Source: Hyperoodon ampullatus (lineage: Eukaryota; Chordata; Mammalia; Artiodactyla; Ziphiidae). Taken from it: DNA of 64,000 nucleotides. The notes beneath the pieces were generated by a model that searched no databases, was not told the DNA's origin, and was given only the letters and a program-made list of their open reading frames with translations. Location of the stretch: assembly GCA_949752795.1 (NCBI GenBank), contig OX457074.1:744001-808000 (forward strand), in the 5' to 3' direction. A program made the position numbers and the translations under genes. Below, piece by piece: positions 23,701-34,673 of the stretch. The stretch's first letter is position 1. Each line of letters begins with the position of its first letter.

Positions 23701-26700
23701 GGGCTGGCTTTGGGGCTGGGGCTGGGGCTAGGGCTAGGGCTAGGCCCTTAGTTAGGAATACTGTCAAGGCCTTAGTTAGTGTCACTGTCAGGGCCTTAGT
23801 TACGGTTAGCATCAGAGCTTTCGATAGGTATAATGACAGGGCCTGAGTTACAAGTAGTGTTAGGGCCTTAGTGAAGGACAGTCTCAGGGCCTCGGTTAGG
23901 ACGAGCGTCAGAGCTTTTTTTATGTATAATGGCAGGGCCACAGTTAGGAGGACATTCATTCCCCTAGACAGGGACACTGTCACGGCCTTAGTTAGGGTCA
24001 GTATCACAGCCTGAGTTAGTAGTAGTGTCAAGGCCTGAGTTGAGGACAGTGTCAGGGCAAGGCCTAGGCGGAGCGTAAGGGCCTCTGTAGGATCAGCATC
24101 AGGGGCTGGGGTTGGGCCTGGGGCTGGGGCTAGGGCTGGGGCTAGGGCTAGGGCTAGGGTTGTGGCTGGGGCTGGGGCTCGGGCTAGGGCTGGGGCTAGG
24201 GCTGGGGCTAGGGCTGGGGCTGGGGCTGGGGCTAGGTTTAGGGCTAGGCACTTAGTTAGGAATAGTATCAAGGCCTTAGTTAGTGTCACTGTCAGGGCCT
24301 TAGTTAGGTTTAGCATCAGAGCTTTCGTAAGGTATAATGACAGGGCCTAAGTTAGTAGTAGTGTCAAGGCCTGAGTTAAGGACAGTGTGAGGGCAAGGCC
24401 TAGGAGGAGCATAAGGACCTCTGTAGGATCAGCATCAGGGGCTGGGGTTGGGCCTGCGGCTGGGGCTAGTACTGGGGCTGGGGCTGGGGCTAGGGCTAGG
24501 GGTACGGCTCAGCCCTTAGTTAGGAATAGTGTCAAGGCCTTAGTTAGGGTCACTGTCAGGGCCGTAGTTAGGGTTAGCATCAGAGCCTTCGTTAGGTATA
24601 ATGTGGCCCTGAGTTACAATTAGTGTCAGGGCCTTAGTGAGGGACAGTGTCAGGCCCTCGATTAGGACGAGCGTCAGAGCCTTTTTTACGTATAATGGCA
24701 GGGACACAGTTAGGAGGAGAGTCAGACCCTTAGTTAGGGACAGTGTCAGGGCCGTAGTTAGGGACAGTATCACGGCCTCAGTTAGTCGTAGTGTCAAGGC
24801 CTGAGTTAAGGACAGTGTCAGGGCAAGGCCTAGGAGTAGCATAAGGGCCTTTGTAGGATAAGCACCAAAGGCTGGGGCTCGGGCTGGGGATGGGGCTGCG
24901 GCTGGGACTGGGCCTAGGCCTGGGGCTGGGGCTGGGGCTGGGGCTAGTGCTAGGGCTAGGCCCTTAGTTAGGAATACTGTCAAGGCCTTAGTTAGTATCA
25001 CTGTCAGGGCCTTATTTCGGGTTAGCATCAGAGCTTTCGTCAGGTATAATGACAGGGCCTGAGTTAGAAGTAGTGTCAGGGCCTTAGTGAGGGACAGTCT
25101 CAGGGCCTCGGTTAGGACGAGCGTCAGAGCTTTTTTTATGTATAATGGCAGGGCCACAGTTAGGAGGACATTCATTCCCTTATACAGGGACACTGTCAGG
25201 GCCTTAGTTAGGGACAGTATCACGGCCTCAGTTAGTAGTAGTGTCAAGGCCTGAGTTGAGGACAGTGTCAGGGCAAGGCCTAGGAGGAGCATAAGGGCCT
25301 CTGTAGGATCAGCATCAGGTGCTGGGGTTGGGCCTTGGGCTGGGGCTAGGACTGGGGCTGTGGCTGGGGCTAGGGCTAGGGCTGGGCCTTGGGCTAGGGC
25401 TGGAGCTGGGGCTAGGGGTCGGGCTACGGCTGGGGCCTTAGGTAGGAATAGTGTGAAAGCCTTAGTTAGGGTCACTGTCAGGGCCATAGTTAGGGTTGGC
25501 ATCAGAGCCTTCGTTAGGTATAATATGGCCCTGAGTTAAAAGTAGTGTCAGGGCCTTAGTGAGGGACAGTGTCAGGCCCTCGATTAGGACGAGCGTCAGA
25601 GCCTTTTTTATGTATAATGGCAGGGACACAGTTAGGAGGAGAGTCAGGCCCTTAGTTAGGGACACTGTCAGGGCCGTAGTGAGGGACAGTATCACGGCCT
25701 GAGTTAGTAGTAGTGTCAAGGCCTGAGTTAAGGACAGTGTCACGGAAAGGCATAGGAGTAGCATGAGGGCCTTTGTAGGATAAGCAACAGAGGCTGGGGC
25801 TGGGGCGGGGGTTGGGGCTGGGGCTGGGGCTAGGGCTGGGGCTGGGACTGGGGCTAGGGCTGGGGCTGGGGCTAGGGCTGGGTCTAGGGCTGGGGCTGGG
25901 CATGGGACTGGGGCTGCGTGGGGCTGGCGCTGGGGCTGGGGCCTTAGTTAGATATAGTGACAATGCCTTAGTTAAGGACAGTGTCAGGGAAAGGCCTAGG
26001 AGGAGCATAAGGGCCTCTGTAGGATTAGGGGTGGGGGCTGGGGTTGGGGTGGGGGCTGGGGCTGGGGTTGGGGCTGGGGCTGGGGTTGGGGCTGGGGCTG
26101 GGCCTAGGGCTGGGGCTGGGACTGGAGCTAGGGCTGGGGCTAGGGCTAGGGCTAGGCCCTTAGTTAGGAAGAGTGTCAAGGCCTTAGTTAGTGTCACTGT
26201 CACGGCCTTAGTTAGGGTTACCATAAGAGCTTTCGTTAGGTATAATGACAGGGCCTGAGTTACAAGTAGTGTTAGGGCCTTAGAGAAGGACAGTCTCAGG
26301 GCCTCGCGTAGGACGAGCGTCAGAGCTTTTTTTGTGTATAATGGCAGGGCCAGAGTTAGGAGGACATTCAGTTCCTTAGACAGGGACACTGTCAGGGCCT
26401 TAGTTAGGGACAGTATCACGGCCTGAGTTAGTAGTAGTGTCAAGGCCTGAGTTAAGGACAGTGTCAGGGCAAGGCCTAGGAGGAGCATAAGGGCCTCTGT
26501 AGGATCAGCATCAGGAGCTGGGGTTGGGCGTGGGGCTGGGGCTAGGGCTAGGCCTGGGGCTGGGGCTGGGGCTAGGGCTGGAGCTGGGGCTGGAGCTGGG
26601 GCTGAGGCTGAGGCTAGGGATGGGGCTGGGGCTGGGGCTGGGGCTCGGGCTGGGGCTGGGGCTGGGACTGGGGCTAGGGCTTGGGTAGGTTTAGGGCTAG

Positions 26701-27720
26701 GCCCTTAATTAGGAATAGTGTCAAGGCCTTAGTTAGGGACACTGTCAGGGCCATAGTTAGGGTTAGCATCACAGCCTTCGTTAGGTATAATGTGGCCCTG
26801 AGTTAGAATTAGTGTCAGGGCCTTAGTGAGGGACAGTGTCAGGCCCTCGATTAGAATGAGCATCAGAGCCTTTTTTATGTATAATGGCAGGGCCAGAGTT
26901 AGGTGGAGAGTCAAACCCTTAGTTAGGGACACTGACAGGGCCAGAGTTAGGAGGAGAGTCAGACCCTTAGTTAGGGACACTGTCAGGGCCTTAGTTAGGG
27001 ACAGTATCACGGCCTGAGTTAGTAGTAGTGTCAAGGCCTGAGTTAAGGACAGTGTCAGGGCAAGGCCTAGGAGGACCATAAGGGCCTCTGTAGGATCAGC
27101 ATCAGGGGCTGAGTTTGGGCCTGCGGCTGGGGCTAGGACTGGGGCTGTGTCTGGGGCTAGGGCTAGGGCTGGGCCTGGGGCTTGGGCTGGAGCTGGGGCT
27201 GGGGCTAGGCCCTTAGTTAGGAATAGTGTCAAGGCCTTACTTAGGGTCACTGTCAGGGCCATAGTTAGGGTTAGCATCAGAGCCTTCGTTAGGTATAATG
27301 TGTCCCTGAGTTAGAAGTAGTGTCAGGGCCTTAGTGAGGGACAGTGTCAGGCCCTCGATTAGGACGAGCGTCAGAGCCATTTTTATGTATAATGGCAGGG
27401 ACACAGTTAGGAGGAGAGTCAGGCCCTTAGTTAGGGACACTGTCTGGGCCGTATTTAGGGACAGTATCACGGCCTGAGTTAGTAGTAGTGTCAAGGCCTG
27501 AGTTAAGGACAGTGTCACGGAAAGGCCTAAGAGTAGCATAAGGGCCTTTAGAGGATAAGCATAAGAGGCTGGGGCTGGGGCTGGCTTTGGGGCTGGGGCT
27601 GGGACTAGGGCTAGGGCTAGGCCCTTAGTTAGGAATAGTGTCAAGGCCTTAGTTAGTGTCACTGTCAGGGCCTTAGTTACGGTTAGCATCAGAGCTTTCG
27701 TTAGGTATAATGACAGGGCC
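20500..27720 (+). repeat. 3.84-kb higher-order repeat, two copies
   Basis: Landmarks repeat with offsets of about 3823-3878 bp: 20509 with 24387, 21626 with 25462, 21976 with 25812, and 23003 with 26826. Copy one is about 20500-24386 and copy two about 24387-27720. They are more diverged, with more indels, than the 2.53-kb units. The region 1101-4800 is a related third, shortened copy. Confidence 0.85.
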
Positions 27721-29460
27721 TGAGTTAGAAGTAGTGTCAGGGCCTTATTGAGGGACAGTCTCAGGGCCTCAGTTAGGACGAGCGTCAGAGCTTTTTATAT
27801 GTATAATGGCAGGGCCAGAGTTAGGAGGACATTCAGTCCCTTATTCAGGGACACTGTCAGGGCCTTAGTTAGGGACAGTATCACGGCCTGAGTTAGTAGT
27901 AGTGTCAAGGCCTGAGTTAAGGACAGTGTCAGGGCAAGGCCTAGGAGGAGCATAAGGGTCTCTGTAGGATCAGCATCAGGGGCTGGGGTTGGGCCTGGGG
28001 CTGGGGCTACGGCTGGGGCTGGTGCTGGGGCTAGGGCTGGGGCTGGGGCTGGGGCCAGGGCTAGGGCTGGGGCTGGGGCTGGGGCTAGGGCTGTGGCTGG
28101 GACTGGGACTAGGTTTAGGGCTAGGCCCTTAGTTAGGAATAGGGTCAAGGCCTTACTTAAGGACAGTGTCAGGGCAAGGCCTAGGAGGAGCATAAATGCC
28201 TCTATAGGATCAGCATCAGGGGCTGGGGCTGCGGCTGCGGCTGGACCTGGGGCCTTAGTTAGAAATAGTGTCAAGGCCTTAGTTACCACATTGTCAGGGG
28301 AAGGCCTAAGAGGAGCATAAGGGCCTCTGTAGGATCAGCATCAGGGGCTGGGGTTGGGCCTGGGGCTGGGGCTAGGGCTAGGGTTGTGTCTGGAGCTGGG
28401 GCTAAGGCTGGGGCTGGGGCTGGGGCTAGGGCTAGGGCTGGGTCTGGGGCTGTGGCTAGGGCTGGGGCTGGGGCTGGGGCTAGGGCGGGGCCTGGAGCTG
28501 GAGCTGGGGCTGAGGCTAAGGCTAGGGCTGTGTCTGGTGCTAGAGCTAGGGCTTTGGCTTGGGCTGGGGCTGGGGCTGGGGCTGGGGCTGGGGCTAGGCC
28601 TGAGCTAGGGCTGTGTCTGGGGCTAGGGCTGGGGCTGGGACTGGGGCTAGGGCTGGGGCTAGGGCTGGGGCTGGGCCTGGGGCTAGGTTTAGGGCTAGGC
28701 CCTTAGTTAGGAATAGGGTCAAGGCCTTACTTAAGGACAGTGTCAGGGCAAGGCCTAGGAGGAGCATAAAGGCCTCTATAGGATCAGCATCAGGGGCTGG
28801 GGCTGCGGCTGGGGCTGGACCTGGGGCCTTAGTTAGAAATAGTGTCAAGGCCTTAGTTACCACATTGTCAGGGGAAGGCCTAGGAGGATCATAAGGGCCT
28901 CTATAGGATCAGCATCTGGGGCTGGGGCTGGGGCTGCGGTTCGGGCTAGGGCTGGGACTGCGGCTGCGGCTGGGGCTAGGGCTGGGGCCTTAGTTACGAA
29001 TAGTGTCAAGGCCTTAGTTAGTGTCACTGTCAGGGCCTTAGTTAGGGTTAGCATCAGAGCTTTCGTTAGGTATAATGACAGGGCCTGAGTTAGAAGTAGT
29101 GTCAGGGTCTGAGTTAAGGACAGTGTGAGGGCAAGGCCTAGGAGGAGCATAAGGGCCTCTGTAGGATCAGCATCAGGGGCTGGAGCTGGGTCTGGGGCAG
29201 TGTCTGGGGCTGGGGCTGGGGCTAGGCGTGGGGCTGCGGCTGGGGCTAGGCCTGGGGCTGCGGCTGAGGGTAGGGCTAGGGCTGCGTTTGGGGCTAGGGC
29301 TGGGACTCGGGTTAGGGCTAGGGCTGGGGCTGTGGCTAGGGCTGGGTCTGGGGCTGGGGTTAGGGCTAGGGCTATGGCCTTAGTTAGGAATACTATCAAG
29401 GTCTTAGTTAGGGTCACTGTCAGGGCCTTAGTTTCGGTTAGCATCAGAGCCTTTATTACG
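27721..29460 (+). repeat. satellite monomers, mixed type
   Basis: From 27721 the sequence returns to the type of the 2.53-kb unit, including the TATATGTATAATGG landmark near 27793 but without the 4-bp loss. It contains large hexamer blocks (28350-28710 and 29170-29370), then becomes progressively divergent. Confidence 0.8.
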
Positions 29461-30470
29461 TAAAATGTCAGGGCCTGAGCTAGAAGTAGTGTCAGGGCCT
29501 TAGTGAGGGACAGTGTCAGGGCCTTGGTTAGGATGAGCTTCAGAGCCTTTGTTATGTATAATGGCAGGGACAGAGTTATGAGGAGAGTCAGGCCCTTAGT
29601 TACAGACAGTATCACAGCCTGAATTAGTAGTAGTGTCAACGCCTTAGTTAGTACGAGAGTCAGAGCCTTTCTTATGTATAATTGCAGGGCCAGAGTTGGG
29701 ACGAGAGCCAGGCCCTTAGATAGGGACACTGTCAGAGACTTAGTTAGGGACAGTATCACAGCCTGAGTTAGTAGTAGTGTCAAGGCCTTAGTTACGGACA
29801 GTGTCAGGACCTTACTTTCAAAGAGCATCAGAGCCTTTCTTCGTTATCGTGTCAGGGCCTGATTTAGGAGTAGTGTCAAGGCCTTAGTTAGGGTCAGTGT
29901 CAGGGGCTTAGTTAGGAGTACTGTCAAGGCCTTATTTAGGATTAATGTCAGAGACTTAGCTAGGATTAGCATCAGAGCCTTCATTAGGTATCGTGTCAGG
30001 GCCTGAGCTTGGAGTAGTGTCAGGGACTGAGTTAGGAATAGAATCATTGCCACTCTTAGGAACAGTGTCAGGTTCTGTGTTCAGTGTAATATCAGGGCAT
30101 AAATTAGGACAGTGTCACGGCCTTAGTTAGGACTAGCATCAGAGCCTTGGTTAGGATTAGGATCAGAGCCTTCATTAGGTATCGTGTCAGGGCCTGAGCT
30201 TGGAGTAGTGTCACGGCCTTAGTTAGGGACAGTGTCAGGGCCTGAGTTAGGACTAGCATCAGAGCCTTGGTTAGGTATCGTGTCATGGCCTGAGTTAGCC
30301 GTAGTCTCAGGCCCTACTTAGGGACTGTGTCAGGGCCTTGGTTAGCACTACCATCAGAGCCTTTTTTAGGCACAGTGTCAGGGTCTTGGTTAGGACTGGC
30401 GTCCGGGCCTTCTGTTAGGTACACTGTCACGGGCGGAGTCACGCTTAGGGACTTTCTTAGGGACAGTATC
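29461..30470 (+). repeat. decayed edge of the satellite, 24-mers only
   Basis: The 24-bp rhythm persists, seen as GGCC or AGCC followed by TTAGTTAGG and ending in GTCAG or ATCAG, but hexamer blocks are gone and substitutions are frequent. This is the usual pattern at the margin of a satellite, where homogenisation by unequal exchange is weakest. The stretch ends where the 24-mer changes strand at about 30471. Confidence 0.85.
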
Positions 30471-30645
30471 AGGCCCTGATGGTGTCCCCTATAGTCTCAG
30501 CTGTCACTAAATAATGCCCTGATCCTGTCCATAACCAAGGCCCTGAATATGTCCCTAAGTGCATCTCTGACGATGTCCTTAACAGCCTGAACTCTCTTCA
30601 GGTTATCTCTGAGGCTCTGACACTGGCCCTTCCTAAGGCCTCACC
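30471..30645 (-). repeat. inverted 24-mer remnant
   Basis: Here the 24-mer reads in the opposite direction on the + strand (CCCTGA, TGTCCCTAA, AAGGCCCTGA). The plus-oriented array ends at about 30470 with CAGTATCAG and the inverted units begin with GCCCTGAT. Copy B carries the same remnant at 40729-40903, where it is continuous with a longer inverted array to its left. Confidence 0.8.
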
Positions 30646-31859
30646 CCGGGGTTGTCCCAGGCTGCTGGGCAGTTTTCTCTTGTCCGCATCTCTGGCCAGC
30701 TGCCTGCCATTGGCCACTCGAAGATTCTGCGATGCAGTGGTCCCACGTGGGATGTGCCTGTGTAGGCTCACCTGTGGGAGGAGAGTCATGGCCACTCCGC
30801 CCTCCAGGGGACTGCGGCTCAGGGTAGGAATCTCTCAGCCAGTGTCTGGAGAACGGGTTCTGTGTCCTTGTTTGTTGTAAATCCCTTGGAGTTACCTCTA
30901 ACATTTTTTAAATGGATCTCCCCCTCAGGATAATTTGATCATAATTTGATTATATCAATAATCAAATTACTGATAAATAATATAAATTACTTACCACATA
31001 AAAATTCAGGAATGACATTACTAGAATGAGCAGGAAAACACTGGATGCCCCCCACCCCCAATGATCTATTACTTGCAGGATTTAAAATTCTAACGAGAAA
31101 ACACTCACTCTCCTCACCCTCTTGGGCGTCAGCACAAGGCGGGAAGCAGCTGCATCCTTTATTTATCCCTCTGATTTTCCAGAACCTTTCCTTCAAGGAG
31201 AAATCTCTGGGCTCTGCGGGAGCTGTGAGTGGTGACCATCAGGTAAATCTGAGACTGACAAGCAAGAGGAAAAGAGATAGAGGAGGAGATGAGAATCGGT
31301 GATGGGGAGAAGCAGGGGCATCCCCGTTCAATCGCAGGCCGAGAGTCTGGGTTCATCTCCAACGAAGCTAAGGACCACCAGGATCTGGCCCCACTGGCCT
31401 TGTCACCTGGTGTGGGGACTGGGGACAGCCAAACCACCATGGCCACTCTCAGAGAAATAAAGAAGGTGGGAGGGCACCCCGAGAGCCAGATTGAAAATGG
31501 TCATGCTGTGAGATAGTAAGATGCCCTTTTCAGAAAAGTGAAGACTGTTCTCTTGGCTCTCAAAGACTTGCAAATACTCTGTGTCCTTCTGGAGGCATGC
31601 TGAAGGCTTCAGCCTTTGAGGGCAGTAATGGGAGTGCATCGGGGCTCAAAACCATCCAGCACTCACTCACTCCTTGAGGGTGCCGAGGATGACCAGTGAC
31701 CACCCCTCGGGTGCCGTGGGGCCTGAAATTCCCTGATCACCGAGGACGGGAGGGGCCGCACAGACACTCCACTGGACCACCGGGGGCTTGGCCGGTGGGC
31801 TACATACATACATGGCTTGCAAACATCCTGTGCCATTTTGGATGGTGGATTATCTTATT
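30646..31859. other. non-repetitive region of copy A, no gene seen
   Basis: About 1.2 kb of mixed-composition sequence with no convincing exon structure. Open frames are short (at most about 95 codons), overlap on both strands and lack domain signatures. It contains an AT-rich hairpin at 30942-30969. The same sequence with few changes is at 40904-42117. Confidence 0.6.
30942..30969. repeat. perfect 12-bp inverted repeat, 4-bp loop
   Basis: The arms TAATTTGATTAT and ATAATCAAATTA pair exactly around ATCA, inside an AT-rich 80-bp stretch. Copy B has it at 41200-41227. It could form a cruciform or RNA hairpin; no function can be assigned. Confidence 0.85.
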
Positions 31860-32135
31860 CCTTGCTCCTTTTATACACAACTCTTTCTCATTTTGAGGAA
31901 GTCTAATTCATCTATTTTGTCTTTTGTTGCTTGTGCTTTTGGTAGATCTAAGATATCATGACCAAATCCAAGGTCATGAAGATTTACTCGCATGTTTTCT
32001 TCTACGAGTTTTATAATTTTGGCTCTTGCACCTAGGCCTTTGGTCCATTTTGTGTTGATTTTGTATATGGGGTGGGGGGAGGTAAGGGTCCAACTTTACT
32101 CTTCTGCCTGTGGGTATCCAGTTGTTCCACCACCT
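31860..32135 (-). mobile_element. L1 ORF2 3' part, inverted segment
   Basis: The text matches the antisense of the L1 ORF2 C-terminal region, including the antisense form of the segment that encodes the lysine- and tryptophan-rich stretch before the Cys motif (seen as CCATTTTGTGTTGATTTTG and GTATCCAGTTGTTCC). It abuts a sense L1 3' segment directly, which is the arrangement produced by twin priming during insertion. Present again in copy B at about 42118-42393. Confidence 0.75.
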
Positions 32136-33165
32136 GTGCTAACTGTTTGGGAGAAAATACCTGCAAATGATGCGACCAACAAGGTCTTAATTCTAAAATA
32201 TACAAACGGCTCATACAGCTCAAAAAAGAAAAAAAAATAAAAAAATAAGCAGAAGGTCTAAACAGACATTTCTCCAAAGACATACAGATAGCCAATAGGC
32301 ACATGAAAAGATGCTCCACATCGCTAATTATTAGAGAACGCAAATCAAAACTACAGTGAGTTATCACCTCATAGTGGTCAGAATGGCCATCATTAAAATG
32401 TCTAGAAAGAAATGCTGGAAGGGGTGTGGAGAAAAGGGAACCCTACTACACTACTGGTGGGAATGTAAATTGATGCAGCCACTATGGAAAACAGTATGGA
32501 GGTTCCTCAAAAACTAAAACTAGAATTACCATATGACCCAGCAATCCCACTCCTGGGCACATATCCAGACAAAACTATAATTCGAAAAGATACATGCACC
32601 CCAGCATTCACAGCAGCACTATTCACAATAGCCAAGACATGGAAGCAACCTGAATGTCCCCCAGCAGATGAATGGATATAGAAGATGTGGTACATATATA
32701 CAACGGAATATTACTCAGCCATAAAACAGAATGAAATAATGCCATTTGCAGCTACATGGATGGACCTAGAGATTATCATACAAAGTGAAGTCAGTCAGAC
32801 AGAGAACAACAAATACCATATGATATCACTTATATGTGGATTATAAAATGAGACCCAAATGAACCTATCTACAGAACAAAAACAGACTCACAAATAGAGA
32901 AAACAGACTTGTGGTTGTCAAGGGGAAGACAGGGGAGAGGGATGGATTGGGAGTTTGGTATTAGTAGATGCAAATTATTAGATATAGGATGGATACATAA
33001 GGTCTTCCTGTACAGCACAGGGAACTGTATTCAATACCCTGTAATGAACCATAATGGAAAAGAATATGAAAAATATGTATATACGTATGTACCTATATAT
33101 GAATCACTTTGCTGTGCAGCAGAAATTAACACAACATTGTAGGTTAACTATACTTCAGTATCAAT
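32136..33165 (+). mobile_element. L1 3' end, sense segment (old)
   Basis: The sense part begins at GGGAGAAAATACCTGCAAATG and runs through the ORF2 C-terminus (the TMRYHL-like region, then YDPAIPLLG at about 32535-32560 and the segment encoding QPECPPADEW) to a 3' UTR ending in AACACAACATTGTAGG. Reading frames are broken by stops and indels. With 31860-32135 it forms one 5'-inverted, truncated insertion, older than the L1s at 34674 and 51087. Copy B equivalent: 42394-43425. Confidence 0.8.
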
Positions 33166-34385
33166 TAGTTTGAAGGCACTTTTATAAATTAGGTCTTAGT
33201 TCTCTTGTCCTTTCATCCTGGGACAAATGTATAACAGAAACTAACCTGGATTACTCCAGGATGAACTCATATCACACAGAACTTTAATTGTTGAACAAAC
33301 CGTGAATACCAGTTACACCATGGCATGGCCTGACCCAATATGAAGTTTGTAAACCTTATAACAAGCCTGCAGAATCCACTAAATTTGGAAATTCAAACTG
33401 AAATGAAGCCACCTATCCCATGACTTCTCCACAACTAGTTATACAACATCAATTGGAAACCATATACGATCAAATGAATGTAGACAGAAACAACTATAGC
33501 CTTCCTTTTTTTCCCTTTTAGATGAATACGGTATTTAAGGTGATGTCTTGGGCCGTTTCAGGGTGTTACTCAACTTCCTGGGTATCTGCCATGCACACAG
33601 GAGGTACACATGTTAGTTAACTTGTTTGTGCAACTAAATGAAGGTAGTTAATACCACAACACTGTATACATAAAATGAATTAAATGCGAAAGTCGTGTTT
33701 TGTATTTTTAATGACAATGAAAAAAAAAGTGTAGCGCTGGTATTTGTTACAAAAAATGAACGTTAAAAACATTCTTAGTGAAAAAAGCCATACAGAAAAG
33801 GCCCCCTAGATCCCATACTCATCTTGTCTGCTTCAAATCCATCAAGGTTGTCCAAATGAGGGAGAAACTCAGTCATGGTTCCAGAAAAAGAAAACTGGAT
33901 CAGGATGGAAAAAGACATTTTCATACCGTTCGGACAGTAGGTGAAGGTTGAAGTGGGGCTGAGTATTAAATTATAATGTGGACATCAGGATTTCTTCATT
34001 TAGGGGTTATGTGCTGGTGTCTTGGGCAAAACACACTGAGCATTTTGTGTCAAGTGGCAAATGTGAGTACTTTTTGACATTATTGCAACTTTTCTGTACA
34101 TTTTAAATTACTGGAAAGTAAATTACTTTTCTAGACAACCATGTCAGGATCATGCCAGAAAATCAGGTAAGACAGACATCAAATTTTTCTTACAGAGGCC
34201 AAGACTTACCCAGACCACGTTCAACCAAAGTTGTGATACTTATTTCCCTTGTAGGAGTCCGCATGGTATTAAGAGGCACCGTGGGAAGAGTATAGTAGTA
34301 GCTACCATGTCGTGGGTCCTGTGGATCACCTGGGGGGCAGTAGAAACGGTGAGATTTTAGTATTGCAATTTTTCACATTACTTCA
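33166..34385. other. LTR-like remnant plus unassigned sequence
   Basis: Two pieces resemble LTR-like sequence elsewhere in the window: 33375-33500 matches 50045-50171 (AACTGAAATG, CATATACGATCAAATGAATG), and 33530-33625 matches the 3' part of the solo LTR at 58780-58875 (TTTAAGG, CTTGGGCC, CCTGGGTATCT, ACAGGAGGTAC). I read this as a diverged LTR of a related family at about 33375-33640. The rest, to 34385, shows nothing recognisable. Copy B equivalent: 43426-44640. Confidence 0.5.
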
Positions 34386-34673
34386 AAAAATATGTTAAAA
34401 AATAAATTCAGTAAAGTTGCAAAATATGCAGTCAATATACACAAATCAGTTTCGTTTCTATACACTAATAATGAACCACCAGCAAGAAACATTCAGAAAA
34501 CAATCCCATTTACAATTCCATCCAAAAGAACGAACTATTTAGCAATAAAGTTAACCAAGGACACGAAAGACCTATACTCAGAAAACTATAAAGCACTGGT
34601 AAAGAAACTGAAGACACAATAGAAAACAGTATTCCACGCTCATGCGTCAGAAAAATTACTATTATTAAAATGT
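34386..34673 (+). mobile_element. old L1 ORF2 fragment
   Basis: The translation of 34392-34622 matches the part of L1 ORF2 that follows the reverse-transcriptase core (SFLYTNNE, then IPFTIPSKR, then DLYSENYKALVKKLK), ending in a premature stop. A younger L1 inserted just after ATTAAAATGTC at its right edge. In copy B the old fragment appears to resume after the young L1 (from about 49537, AAAATGTTTATTCTACC), which supports this insertion order. Copy B equivalent: 44642-44929. Confidence 0.75.

Larger units (their letters stand above)
1..30470 (+). repeat. G-rich hierarchical satellite array
   Basis: The whole stretch is tandem repeat with G-rich sequence on the + strand. Four periods are visible. 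The smallest is a hexamer, GGGGCT or GGGCTA. Next is a 24-bp unit with core TTAGTTAGGGACA that usually ends in GTCAG. Fifteen such 24-mers plus a hexamer block of roughly 60-360 bp form a monomer of about 420-475 bp, seen from the spacing of the landmark TATGTATAATGGCAG (for example near 7350, 7805, 8229, 8670 and 9095). Monomers are grouped into kilobase higher-order repeats. Because 6 and 24 are multiples of three, open frames run for hundreds of codons on both strands; they carry no gene signature. The GC-richness, monomer length and telomere-like subrepeats resemble the baleen-whale heavy satellite as I remember it. That identification is unverified. Confidence 0.95.

Noticed and set aside
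1..30470. Dozens of long open frames (up to 376 codons) with Gly-Leu, Ala-Pro or ALTLLLTQ repeats, looking like membrane or structural proteins
   Set aside because: They occur in several frames and on both strands at once and follow from 6- and 24-bp periods being divisible by three. No start context, splice signal or domain supports a gene.
1..30470. CRISPR-like array of regular repeats and spacers
   Set aside because: The repeats are directly abutting and the 'spacers' are the same repeat. The interspersed elements show this is a mammalian genome.
30646..31859. Possible host gene exons in the duplicated non-repetitive region
   Set aside because: Open frames are under 100 codons, overlap on both strands and show no domain. 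No AG/GT-bounded frame stood out on reading.
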